DNA from: Tildeniella nuda ZEHNDER 1965/U140
GTDB taxonomy: Bacteria; Cyanobacteriota; Cyanobacteriia; Leptolyngbyales; Leptolyngbyaceae
Reading direction: 5' to 3'
Assembly (NCBI GenBank): GCA_019358895.1
Contig: JAHHIG010000002.1
Span: forward strand, 62,001 to 126,000
DNA length: 64,000 bases
Shown here: one piece after another, positions 15,804-23,699 of the stretch
Position numbering within the stretch: the stretch's first letter is position 1
Layout: the number at the start of each line of letters is the position of its first letter
Notes under the pieces: generated by a model
What the model saw: only the letters and a program-made list of their open reading frames with translations
What the model was told of the DNA's origin: nothing
Database searches by the model: none
Translations under genes and position numbers: made by a program

Positions 15804-16083
15804 GATTTCCCTCTACCTGTTTCCAGGCAGTAGGTTGATGCAACGGCAAAATTGCTATTCCAAAACCAGGAAATTTACTTTCTTTAGAGCTTTTGCTTGC
15901 GATGCCACCCCTTCGGCTATCCACTTCAATAAGTAGCCTTTGGCGTGACTCGCTGTTAGTTACAAAATGCCCAAAATAAGAAAACATTACACAGCACAGC
16001 TCAATATGAGGTGCCCTTTATAAAAGAGCATCTTGAGACGGCACTGTAAGAAATTAGTGCATCATGTTTTTGGTTGAGGGTGC

Positions 16084-16755
16084 TTACGCTTGGCTGATCT
16101 GTTCCCGCAACCAGGTTCGCAGTGCCCGGATTACCGCATTGTCATCGGTCGTTTCCCGCAGTTGCAAAAACTGAGCAATCACGGCTGGAGAAACCATCGC
16201 AAAAGTGGGGCTAAACTCACACTCGACATATTCCCCGTTCTCCAACTGAGAAATCGTTAACCCCTTCTTCGTGTAGCGCCAAACTTCAGGAATGCCTAAC
16301 TGCTTGTAGACCCTCATCCGACGAGTTGAGGCACTGGTAATATCGACCTCGATCGCCAAATCTGGCGGTGGGTCAGTTGCCGTATCTGAGTTCATCCCTT
16401 GTACTTGATCGGCGTTTTGAATGTAAAAACAGGAATCAGGCTCTACCCCTTTCTCCAAATCTTCTCGATCCAGGGTGGTTGAGCCGTAGTCCTTAAGATT
16501 CAGACCCAGCTCCTCAGTTAGCGTTGTGACCATCCGTGCCAAGAGCCGATTGATAATCTCATGCAAGTTAGACGGCATCTTAATTTCGAGTGTCCCCTGG
16601 TCATAGGTCAAGCGAGAAGCCCGGTGATCACCCATGTCTGCCAGCAACGCCTGATACGTCTGCCAACTCACGTTTTGCAGCACAATCTTTTGGGTCACTT
16701 TACCCTGTAGGTCGTCGATATGCAGGTCATCAATCGAGGTAGCAGTGGCAACCAT
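16084..16755 (-). CDS. Uma2-family (DUF820) restriction-endonuclease-fold protein
   Basis: This 223-residue protein has the typical cyanobacterial Uma2 pattern: RLTYDQGTLEIKMPSNLHE near residue 55, EPDSCFYIQNAD, then PPDLAIEVDITSAST with the E-x-D/K-type PD-(D/E)XK active-site strand, and LGIPEVWRYTK. The length is normal. Cyanobacteria carry many copies of these genes; some are thought to be mobile and their targets are unknown. It is transcribed away from the RHH gene at 16887. Confidence 0.85.
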   Translation of the reverse strand: MVATATSIDDLHIDDLQGKVTQKIVLQNVSWQTYQALLADMGDHRASRLTYDQGTLEIKMPSNLHEIINRLLARMVTTLTEELGLNLKDYGSTTLDREDLEKGVEPDSCFYIQNADQVQGMNSDTATDPPPDLAIEVDITSASTRRMRVYKQLGIPEVWRYTKKGLTISQLENGEYVECEFSPTFAMVSPAVIAQFLQLRETTDDNAVIRALRTWLREQISQA

Positions 16756-16864
16756 CGGTCAGTCCTCTTCTACAGCAGTCAAACAATGGAGGTTTCACCA
16801 ATTCTACTTCTACTTCAGGTACTCTCGCTTTTAGTCCAAACAGTACAATAGTATCAGCCATAGC

Positions 16865-16883
16865 GTAACGCACGCTTCATTAC
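16865..16883. promoter_or_regulatory. Operator-like dyad before the 59-aa RHH gene
   Basis: GTAACGCAC starts at 16865 and TTAC ends at 16883, giving a 19-bp GTAA-N11-TTAC dyad that ends three bases before the start codon. It has the same length and position as the 13186-13204 site and shares GTAACGCAC with the 5215 dyad. Confidence 0.5.
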
Positions 16884-16886
16884 ACC

Positions 16887-17066
16887 ATGCCTAAAATAGG
16901 GAAACGTAAACCGGAACATCTGAATGTGAGGCTGCCAGTGGCAGAGATGGAAGCCCTCAGACGCTACTGCGAAGAAAATCAGCGTAGCCAGTCTGATGTC
17001 ATTCGAGAATTCATTCGCAGCCTGAAGCCTACCGTTGCATCTTCCGATAGTCCCAGGGTTTCATAG
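16887..17066 (+). CDS. Ribbon-helix-helix repressor (59 aa)
   Basis: This small RHH protein contains the strand HLNVRLPVAEM and helices EALRRYCEENQRSQSDVIRE, FIRSL. It is a close paralogue of the product of 13207-13389. Its last 38 bases overlap the 3' end of the convergent thermonuclease gene (17029-17631). A 19-bp dyad directly upstream suggests autoregulation. Unlike its paralogue it has no operon partners downstream, so the rest of a once similar operon may have been lost. Confidence 0.75.
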   Translation: MPKIGKRKPEHLNVRLPVAEMEALRRYCEENQRSQSDVIREFIRSLKPTVASSDSPRVS

Positions 17067-17631
17067 CAGTCGGGTCACTCCACACACCCAACTTTTTCCT
17101 CTGGGCAATTGCCTCCATCTTGGCGAACCCACTCCCATTCGGGCATCTACTAGCGTATTTCGCATAGACGTAAGCCATTCCCGCCAGCAACTGTGACTCA
17201 TTCAGCAGCTTCTCTTCTTCTGGCTGCTGCGGGTTATAAGCCGGAACATAGAGTTCAGCCACCTTACGACCATAGCGATCGGTGTCACTAATGTACAAAA
17301 TCACCTGATTTCCAGCGCTAGCAAGAAGCGACTGCAAATGATCTCGGCTCTGCACCCCTAACGGTTGGCTCAACTCCGGCGCATCGATGCCGCACAACCG
17401 CACCTTCACCTTCTGCCAGCCTAGCTTTACGGTGATAGTGTCCCCGTCATGCACATTGATGACCGTTGCCAACTCGCTTTGAGCACGGGGCAACAATCCT
17501 GGTGCTGGTACAGGTCGGTCATCACCTGAGCGCCCTACCTGCGACTGCTGCCACAGCGAGGAACCGTAGAGCCAACCCACGATCGCTATCGCCGCTATAG
17601 GCAGAAGATTCCACAGCGCTTTCGCTTTCAT
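17029..17631 (-). CDS. Thermonuclease (SNase-fold), membrane-anchored or secreted
   Basis: This 200-residue protein has an N-terminal hydrophobic segment (LWNLLPIAAIAIVGWLYG) acting as signal anchor, a short linker, and an SNase domain from about residue 55. Calcium- and phosphate-binding motifs are present: VHDGDTITV, VRLCGIDAPELSQPLG (catalytic R, D and E) and DRYGRKVAEL (second catalytic R). It ends with CPNGSGFAKMEAIAQRKKLGVWS and PWDYRK. ATG 17631 is preferred over 17706 because the signal segment follows it directly. It is a non-specific nuclease acting outside the cytoplasm, for scavenging or defence. Confidence 0.8.
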   Translation of the reverse strand: MKAKALWNLLPIAAIAIVGWLYGSSLWQQSQVGRSGDDRPVPAPGLLPRAQSELATVINVHDGDTITVKLGWQKVKVRLCGIDAPELSQPLGVQSRDHLQSLLASAGNQVILYISDTDRYGRKVAELYVPAYNPQQPEEEKLLNESQLLAGMAYVYAKYASRCPNGSGFAKMEAIAQRKKLGVWSDPTAMKPWDYRKMQR

Positions 17632-17727
17632 TCCGTAGCTTCCCCGATGTCTTTTAGATGGGTTGGTGAATACAGGTTTTAGAGTGCCCAAATGCGGGAC
17701 TCTCACTTTACCCCTATCGATTCATCT

Positions 17728-18360
17728 ATGAACAACACTCTTGTGAGGAAGGCAGCCGCAATTCTCGGTCTAACGTTGGCGATCGCGCCTTTTCTAACTC
17801 AACTCTCTGCCTCCGCTCAAACGGCTCAGTATGCACCGTTTAAGGATGCCGAGGGCAATGTCTATCTTGCACCTGGTAGCGCCAACGCCGAAGTCGCCGT
17901 CACCTTTGGGTCGGTCGAAAAGCAAAAAGATGTCAAGGCAGATGCCTGTGGCACTGTTCACCTGACCCCTTCCACTGCGATTCCCTTGTCTACTGCCTTT
18001 AAGGTCGATGGTGTCACCGTCAATCCTGCTACCCTCAGCTCAGACATTCTACCCAAGTGCGTGAATGGCAGTCTGGAGCAGCCTCGCGCCACTAACTTCA
18101 AAACGGCAGACGGCAAAATTCACATCGTCGGCAAAACCGCAGGCTCTTACTACAAGCTTGCCTACAATGCGGCTGTGATTCGGAAGGTGAAATCTAACGC
18201 CTGTGGCATTGCGCGGATGGGCAGCAGTGCGTCTACACCACTCCTTGCCACAACTGTTTTTACGGTAAACGGGATCGACTACACCTATGGGCAACTGTCT
18301 ACAAAGACTCCCTGGCGCTGTTCCAATGGGGTGACGTATCAACCGTATGGCGGCAGCTAG
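17728..18360 (+). CDS. Secreted protein with two internal repeats
   Basis: This 210-residue protein has a signal peptide (cleavage near LSASAQ). It is followed by two copies of a roughly 80-residue beta-rich unit: FKDAEGNVYL...DACGTVHL...LPKCVNGS and FKTADGKIHI...NACGIARM...PWRCSNG. Each unit has a conserved Cys pair (ACG and C.NG), probably a disulfide. The family is unrecognised, and the role is probably extracellular or periplasmic. It diverges from the thermonuclease gene, and a strong terminator follows at 18385-18408. Confidence 0.6.
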   Translation: MNNTLVRKAAAILGLTLAIAPFLTQLSASAQTAQYAPFKDAEGNVYLAPGSANAEVAVTFGSVEKQKDVKADACGTVHLTPSTAIPLSTAFKVDGVTVNPATLSSDILPKCVNGSLEQPRATNFKTADGKIHIVGKTAGSYYKLAYNAAVIRKVKSNACGIARMGSSASTPLLATTVFTVNGIDYTYGQLSTKTPWRCSNGVTYQPYGGS

Positions 18361-18384
18361 TTTCGCCTTTACCAAGAGCCTTTG

Positions 18385-18408
18385 AGCCTCCCGATCGGGG
18401 GGCTTTTT
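18385..18408 (+). terminator. Rho-independent terminator
   Basis: AGCCTCCC and GGGGGGCT form a GC-rich stem with a short GATC loop, followed by TTTTT. It ends transcription of the secreted-protein gene 17728-18360. Confidence 0.8.
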
Positions 18409-18494
18409 GATGGCGTATCTGAATATATGGAGCGTTCGCACAGCATCTCGAACGAGAATCGTTGCCTGCCAGGAGCAAGCCACATCAGAGCGTT

Positions 18495-18911
18495 TCACGC
18501 TTTGGGGCGGACTTCAAACACAAGCTGCGATCGATAAAAACAGACATCAAATTCCAGGAAAAAATTCATCCGCCCCAACAGTAGCGGTGCGTCATCAGAG
18601 GCGCTCCAGGCAAACACCAACCGCACTGGAGCAAAAGTGCCAATGTTTGCGGCGACCAGCAAACCACGCGCCTCGACTGCTGCTAAATTGCCAGCCAGGG
18701 TTACAGAAGTGGTCTGTTCTTCCCACACGGCACCAAGCTGCACCCCAATGCTATAGGGCAAGACGTTGACACTTGCACCCGTATCTAATAGGGCTGAAAC
18801 GTCTACCGAACGATCGCGATAGGTAAGGGATAGTGGTAGTTGCGGGAGTGCATCGGGCACGCCGAAGACATCCAGTCGTTCGGTGAAGCTGAACCGTTGA
18901 AGGTCAGTCAT
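18495..18911 (-). CDS. Retropepsin-like aspartic protease
   Basis: This 138-residue protein contains the catalytic triplet in ALLDTGASVNVLPY (D-T-G) and the later hydrophobic-Gly motif PLLLGRMNFF, as in single-domain retroviral-like aspartic proteases that act as dimers. ATG 18911 is chosen because upstream in-frame sequence belongs to the overlapping partner gene. It overlaps the 3' end of 18904-19119 by 8 bp. Cyanobacteria often pair this protease with a small helical protein in a toxin-antitoxin-like layout; that functional link is an inference. Confidence 0.75.
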   Translation of the reverse strand: MTDLQRFSFTERLDVFGVPDALPQLPLSLTYRDRSVDVSALLDTGASVNVLPYSIGVQLGAVWEEQTTSVTLAGNLAAVEARGLLVAANIGTFAPVRLVFAWSASDDAPLLLGRMNFFLEFDVCFYRSQLVFEVRPKA

Positions 18912-19119
18912 TGGGTGCGGGTTGCTCCGATGCCAACAGTTGAGCCAGTTGGTGAGCGGCTCCATGCGAATCGAGTGGAGACCAGAGAGAGTAGGTTGCT
19001 CCCGGTTGAAGGGTTGGTTCCTCTTCTTTGGCGAGTTCGGCAATGAGAAACTGCATCACTTTCAGTTTGTCTGCACGAGGCAGGTTTCTCAGGGTTGGAA
19101 AGAGCTCCACTACGGTCAT
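18904..19119 (-). CDS. Small helical partner of the aspartic protease
   Basis: This 71-residue protein begins MTVVELFPTLRNLPRADK and continues with KVMQFLIAELAKEE, an N-terminal helix pattern seen in small DUF2281-like antitoxins and many cyanobacterial two-gene modules. The tail is Pro/Ser-rich. It overlaps the protease gene by 8 bp, so the two are coupled. It could be a substrate, a regulator or an antitoxin; none can be decided from sequence. Confidence 0.6.
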   Translation of the reverse strand: MTVVELFPTLRNLPRADKLKVMQFLIAELAKEEEPTLQPGATYSLWSPLDSHGAAHQLAQLLASEQPAPND

Positions 19120-19194
19120 AGGGGTTGGAGGAACGCGCTACTCCTCTATTCTTCCACATCTTCCACAGTCACCGAAAGATGCGCGGCTGGGTGA

Positions 19195-19533
19195 TGTCGC
19201 GATCGCACTCAAGCACTGCGGCAAGTGGCTGAACGGGTGGATCAACTCAGCGATCGCACGATGCAAAGCAACCTCACAGCATCGGCGGCGATTCTGGCTG
19301 GGCTAGTATTAGATAGAGCCTTGGTGAAGCGCATTCTCAGGAGGGATCTGATGCAGGAATCCGTCATTTATCAAGACATCCTGGAGGAAGGAGAACAAGC
19401 GAAAGCCCAACGCATCGCCCTCAATTTGCTGCGAGAAGGGATGGCGATCGACGCGATCGCACGAGTCACGGAACTGTCTGTTGAGCAAATTCAACAGCTT
19501 CAAAGCGCACAGGCTCAAGCTGACTCAAAATAG
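19195..19533 (+). pseudogene. 3' remnant of an Rpn-family nuclease/transposase-like gene
   Basis: The frame is open only from 19195 and encodes the C-terminal part typical of cyanobacterial Rpn/PD-(D/E)XK proteins (DUF4351-like ends). Recognisable blocks are LRQVAERVDQLSD, ASAAILAGLVLDRALVKRIL, MQESVIYQDILEEGE, and a terminal AIARVTELSVEQIQQL helix. The catalytic N-terminal domain of about 200 residues is missing, and TGA at 19192-19194 lies immediately upstream. It is probably a decayed mobile-type gene; a shorter peptide could start at GTG 19225. Confidence 0.6.
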
Positions 19534-19737
19534 GTAAGAGGCTTTTTCAGTGAATTATTCCGGTTGGTAAGGCTACGATCTGCTGGCTGATACCGACGAG
19601 TATCACTGCGTCTGTCATATGCAACGGTTAAGCTGTAATCCCTTAAGTGTCCAAGAGCAAGAATGTAAAATATTAATGCTCTTTCTGGAGTGAACCCAAC
19701 CTGCAAGATAAGGCTGCTGCCGCCGCAAGAAAGATGA

Positions 19738-20865
19738 TTACAATTTATTTCTCATTTGATACAGTAATACTGTTTTTGACGTTTCTTCAAAACTATCTAT
19801 TGCGTGTAAAAAAGCAAAATTTTTATTATGACTTTTTATAATAAGTTCCAAGTATATATCAAGACTCTCCAACTGAAATATACTTAAATGCTGAATGCTA
19901 TTTTCTATATCTACGCGAGAGTGAGTATTGATGAATGTTGACAGTTTTCCTACCAGACCTATGAAAACATCTGAAACTTGAATATGCAAATTATACTTTG
20001 AGTCTTCAAAAGAATACGATTCTAATACCTTATCTCCATCTTTAAGAACAAATTTACTTAGTAAATCCTCAATCGAATTCTCTTTGTCAAAGATATGATT
20101 AGAGTTCTTGAATAAGTAAATAGGTCTTAAATAAAAGTCTGAGAAGTTTTTTAAAAGAATAAAATTTTCTTCGTTCATTATGAGTGGCAGCGATACCTTT
20201 CTCCTAGATTCCTTAAGAATATGTTTTAACGAGGTAAGTCCAATGTGAAACTCAGCCTCATCTTCATAATCTTCGAATAGATCAATGAGCTCATCTATGA
20301 AAGGTATAATGGATTCCCTTTTAAGATTAGGGTACTCAAACCTATAAAAGAGATTTACAACAGACTCTATTTCCAGTTTAGCAAGCTTGTAAAGATTATT
20401 CTTCAAAAATAGTGAGAATTCGCGACCTAGTTGTATAGCAATTTCCGAATTCTCGCAGGCAGAATCCACTATATCAACGATGGAATAATATAATAAGTTA
20501 ATGCTAGAGTAATGAATATATATATTATTGTCTAATAAATATCTTAAGAAACTATTTAGTTTATGCGACTTTAGACAAGATAGAAAATCTCCTTTTGCCA
20601 AATGCTTCAGCTTTACTTCATTTATTGAATTTTGGAGATTTAGTTGACTGAACAATCTTTGAATATCAGGTTCAGATTCATCATAAACCACACCGCCAAG
20701 AACAAAATTTGACTGGAATGAATAGTTGAAATCGCTTTTCTTTACATAGAATTTTCTAAAGTTATTTGTCTCATCGTAGTAAAACTTGAATGCCGAATCT
20801 AAATCAGCATCAGGGATTAATTGTTTATGAAGATTTCGTTCGATATTTACGTCAAATTGTGTCAT
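19738..20865 (-). CDS. DUF3800-like protein (RNase H-fold, putative nuclease)
   Basis: This 375-residue protein has FKFYYDETNNFRKFYV near residue 30, the YxDE strand typical of DUF3800. VLGGVVYDE follows, a conserved K-x-L-x-K helix region is seen (INEVKLKHLAKGDFLS), and LHIQVSDVFIGLVGKL near residue 300 matches the family's Q-x-x-D motif. The D and E residues suggest a metal-dependent RNase H-like fold. DUF3800 genes are common in bacterial defence islands. The gene is markedly AT-rich against its neighbours, consistent with transfer. It lies next to, and divergent from, the equally AT-rich gene 21053-21835. Confidence 0.6.
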   Translation of the reverse strand: MTQFDVNIERNLHKQLIPDADLDSAFKFYYDETNNFRKFYVKKSDFNYSFQSNFVLGGVVYDESEPDIQRLFSQLNLQNSINEVKLKHLAKGDFLSCLKSHKLNSFLRYLLDNNIYIHYSSINLLYYSIVDIVDSACENSEIAIQLGREFSLFLKNNLYKLAKLEIESVVNLFYRFEYPNLKRESIIPFIDELIDLFEDYEDEAEFHIGLTSLKHILKESRRKVSLPLIMNEENFILLKNFSDFYLRPIYLFKNSNHIFDKENSIEDLLSKFVLKDGDKVLESYSFEDSKYNLHIQVSDVFIGLVGKLSTFINTHSRVDIENSIQHLSIFQLESLDIYLELIIKSHNKNFAFLHAIDSFEETSKTVLLYQMRNKL

Positions 20866-21052
20866 TTTAATGAGACCTTATAATATTAAACTTAAAGACA
20901 AAAGTCAGCGAATAACTCTAATACATCCGCTAGAGACTTTCGACCGTCTATTCGCAACATATTGGGCTGCTGTAAGGGAGTTCACTGTCATGATAGGCTA
21001 GCTTTTAAGTCATTGCCACCACTTGTAAACTATTGAGTCTTGAGAAACCACC

Positions 21053-21835
21053 ATGACGATTATTGTGAAGAATGAGGTAGATTTTGCAGAGGAATCATTT
21101 TACGACCAGGTCTTACTTAAAACAGAATATATGCAACGTTATAGAGAAGAATATTATTACTATAGAGAAAAAGGCTTTTATCTTAACCCTTATCGGAATT
21201 ATCTAAGTATTATTAATTATTTTAGCGAGATAAATGAATATCGAGAGCAGCATGCAGCATCTTTTGCAAAAAGGGTAAAAGCTCAGCAAAAAAATTGGAG
21301 AGAATGTGAATCTGTTGTGTCAGAGGTTATTGTTTACCAAAGCTACCTTCGACCAATGAATGAAGGATTGGTTCGCTCTATCTCATTTGAAACTGATGAG
21401 TGTGATGTTATCGTTGAACGCTGTGATGGTTCAAAGTACTATCTTGAAGTTTTCTGTATAATGCCCGATTTCCCAACAGATGGGCTTATTGACATAAGAA
21501 CTCACACCCAAGAGGCATTTTCATCAGTAAGGCAAAAACTTTTGAATAAGGTAAGGAAGCAAGGGCAATTCTCAAAAGATAGAGAAAACTTTGCTGTTAT
21601 AGAATTGAATAATCGAAGCATCGCTCATGATTTTACTATTCTATCATCTCTGTCTGATGGCTATAAAATAAACATTGAATTACAAACCATGAAGTCAGTC
21701 AGCGAGGGATATGATTGGAATAAATCAGTTTTTGAATTGCCGGAAACCAAATTTTTAAAGGGGATAATTTGGTTCCATTTAGGAGCTTATCAATATAGAA
21801 AAACTCTGCTTAACGCATACTACAAAAAGCAATAG
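21053..21835 (+). CDS. Hypothetical protein, possible PD-(D/E)XK nuclease
   Basis: This 260-residue protein has no clear family. The centre reads ECESVVSEVIVYQSY, then ETDECDVIVERCDGSKYYLEVFC. A Glu in the first helix, the D in CDVIVE and the E-x-F in YLEVF could be the active site of a restriction-endonuclease fold. The N-terminal 90 residues are rich in Tyr, Arg and Glu and are helical. AT-rich codon use matches 19738-20865, so both may have arrived together, possibly as a defence module. The assignment to a nuclease fold is an inference from pattern only. Confidence 0.5.
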   Translation: MTIIVKNEVDFAEESFYDQVLLKTEYMQRYREEYYYYREKGFYLNPYRNYLSIINYFSEINEYREQHAASFAKRVKAQQKNWRECESVVSEVIVYQSYLRPMNEGLVRSISFETDECDVIVERCDGSKYYLEVFCIMPDFPTDGLIDIRTHTQEAFSSVRQKLLNKVRKQGQFSKDRENFAVIELNNRSIAHDFTILSSLSDGYKINIELQTMKSVSEGYDWNKSVFELPETKFLKGIIWFHLGAYQYRKTLLNAYYKKQ

Positions 21836-21955
21836 CTTGACTAGCCCTGAGACAAGATAAGGCATCCTAACATGGGTAAGCACCTATTTTTAGAGATCGT
21901 TTATCAGCCAAGAGTAGGGCAAGCAAACTGAGTTTAAGCCGATCGCTCTACGCCC

Positions 21956-22945
21956 CTACTCCTCCCCCGCACCCAAAACCAGCAGCTTGATCCGCGCCAT
22001 CTGCGCCCTTAACCTTGCCCACGTCTTAAACGTCTCCGCCTTCTGCCTGTCCAGCGCGTTCAGGTTGCCCAAAAACTGCGTCGTCTCGCCCTGTCCAAAC
22101 CGATAATCCACCTCAATCAAGCGGTGCCGTAGTACCTCGCGCTTTGAGATCTCCTGCGCCACCTGAAAGTCTCGCCGCAGTACTTCAAAGTCCAACACCT
22201 GCAACATCACCTGTTCCCGGATTTTGTCCGCCAGGTCAGCCCGTTGCTTCTCCACTTCTGCTACCTTCACCTGCAAGTCTGCGATCGCAATCTGCCGGGA
22301 CTGAGCCGCCGGATCGCCACCGATGGCATTGCGAAACAGCGGTACGCCAATCAACGAAAGGACTTCGTTAATCGCACCTGTGGGCTTGACAAAGAAATCA
22401 AACACCCGATCGAGTAATCCTCGCTTACGGGGTTGCTGCCCCTGTTGTACGGGTACGTCTTCCAGCTTCAGATAGCTCTGTACCAGCGGTTCAAATACGC
22501 CCAGCGCGATCGTCTTCTGGTTGTTCTTGCGGGCTTCTTCAATCTTGGTATTGATGACTTCAATCCGCTGGTCAATGGCTTGCAGCGTTTTAGACTTGGC
22601 AATCGCCGCCGTCTGCAACTGCCCAATGCACGTATCAGAAGCCTCCAGGCAGGGCAAATCACCCAGCATCGACTTCCACAAATCATCATTCACCCGCATC
22701 TGAATCAGCTTATCCAGCGAGTCACCCGCCGGATTCAATGGGTTCGCATCACCCTCTAGCGCGGCTGGCTCGTCAGTGGGCTCCGTTTCCGTCTGCTGGA
22801 CTGGAACTGGGGGAGACGGTTGCACTTGGGGAGACTTTGACTTCGCCAGGGCGTGAACTGTCATCAGTGACAACCAGCACCAGCTCAACAGCAAGGCTTT
22901 GGTCAGTCTGACCCTGGAACTTGAGACGCGAGATTTTGCCTGCAT
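21956..22945 (-). CDS. TolC-like coiled-coil exported protein
   Basis: This 329-residue protein has a signal peptide (LTKALLLSWCWLSLMTVHALA) and a Pro/Glu linker. Long helices follow with coiled-coil character (AIDQRIEVINTKIEEARKNN; ADLQVKVAEVEKQRADLADK). The C-terminal RHRLIEVDYRFGQGETTQF and LNALDRQKAETFKTWARLRAQ match the inner helices of TolC-type outer-membrane factors. It is shorter than TolC, so it may be a half-size or periplasmic relative. It is last in the operon that starts at 27390, and its first 173 bases lie within the 3' end of the HlyD-like gene in another frame. Confidence 0.55.
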   Translation of the reverse strand: MQAKSRVSSSRVRLTKALLLSWCWLSLMTVHALAKSKSPQVQPSPPVPVQQTETEPTDEPAALEGDANPLNPAGDSLDKLIQMRVNDDLWKSMLGDLPCLEASDTCIGQLQTAAIAKSKTLQAIDQRIEVINTKIEEARKNNQKTIALGVFEPLVQSYLKLEDVPVQQGQQPRKRGLLDRVFDFFVKPTGAINEVLSLIGVPLFRNAIGGDPAAQSRQIAIADLQVKVAEVEKQRADLADKIREQVMLQVLDFEVLRRDFQVAQEISKREVLRHRLIEVDYRFGQGETTQFLGNLNALDRQKAETFKTWARLRAQMARIKLLVLGAGEE

Positions 22946-23699
22946 ACGGACTCCTGACCGCTGAAAGTGTGGATAGCTGAGTTTCGACCTGAGATAACTG
23001 CCCCTCTAACTGGGCAAGTTCCCCCTGCTGCTGGATTTCTTGTTGCCGGAGCGCGATCGTCCGTTTGGACATTTCTAAGGAATGCTGGTACTCCTGAAAC
23101 TGACGGTCTGACATTGCCTTGGCTAACTTCCCCCGTGCCAGTTCCACTTCAGCTAACGCCTGGTCTACCTCACGTTGCTTTTGTTCAAGTACAGCTTGCT
23201 CATGGGGCACGGTCGCTTCTGGTACCTCATGCTTCGGCAGCGATTGAATCAGGTCTAACTTACGCTGCTGTTGTTCCTTCGCCTGCTGTACAGCCTTCGC
23301 CTTCAGTTTCAGCCGTTCCACATCGGCTACCTCACCCAACACTGAGGCAGTCGGTAAGCCGCTGACCTCTGGCACGGGTAGCATCATCTGAGCCTTGAGC
23401 CGTGCAATGCGTTGTGTCAACTCTCGCTGCTGGAACTCCAACCGTGTCCGATCGCGTACCCTGTCCGCCAGAATCTGACCGGGAATGACCGTATCGCCTT
23501 CCTTTACCTTCAGGTCATCAGGAGCCGCTAGCGTCAGCTTGATTTGAAAGCGTCGTTGTGGTGCGGTATCGACACTCTCAGGTACTACGGGAACTGTCGC
23601 GCTGGGAGTGGGCAACGCTTGCGACACTGCCTGAGCCGTGCAGCCCGAAAGCACCAGGGCAATACCCCACCAGCAATAACGAGCCACGTACTGTCTCAC
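22773..23699 (-). CDS. HlyD-like lipoprotein (periplasmic adaptor type)
   Basis: In this 308-residue protein a lipobox LVLSGC at residues 15-20 places the lipid-modified Cys at 20. The order is a short biotinyl-lipoyl half (LKVKEGDTVIPGQILAD), a long coiled-coil hairpin (RTRLEFQQRELTQRIARLKAQ to QLEGQLSQVETQLSTL), and a returning lipoyl half (AVRSPYAGKISRLKFQGQTD). A Ser/Pro-rich tail closes it. This is the layout of membrane-fusion proteins, without the usual beta-barrel domain. Its start overlaps the end of the HerA/TraD-like ATPase gene by 4 bp, so it belongs to the same operon, and it may link that ATPase complex to the TolC-like partner. Confidence 0.65.
   Translation of the reverse strand: MRQYVARYCWWGIALVLSGCTAQAVSQALPTPSATVPVVPESVDTAPQRRFQIKLTLAAPDDLKVKEGDTVIPGQILADRVRDRTRLEFQQRELTQRIARLKAQMMLPVPEVSGLPTASVLGEVADVERLKLKAKAVQQAKEQQQRKLDLIQSLPKHEVPEATVPHEQAVLEQKQREVDQALAEVELARGKLAKAMSDRQFQEYQHSLEMSKRTIALRQQEIQQQGELAQLEGQLSQVETQLSTLSAVRSPYAGKISRLKFQGQTDQSLAVELVLVVTDDSSRPGEVKVSPSATVSPSSSPADGNGAH

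Noticed and set aside
15691-15987. A 98-codon minus-strand frame upstream of the truncated thermonuclease
   Set aside because: It reads the nuclease remnant in the wrong frame and has no nuclease N-terminal motifs.
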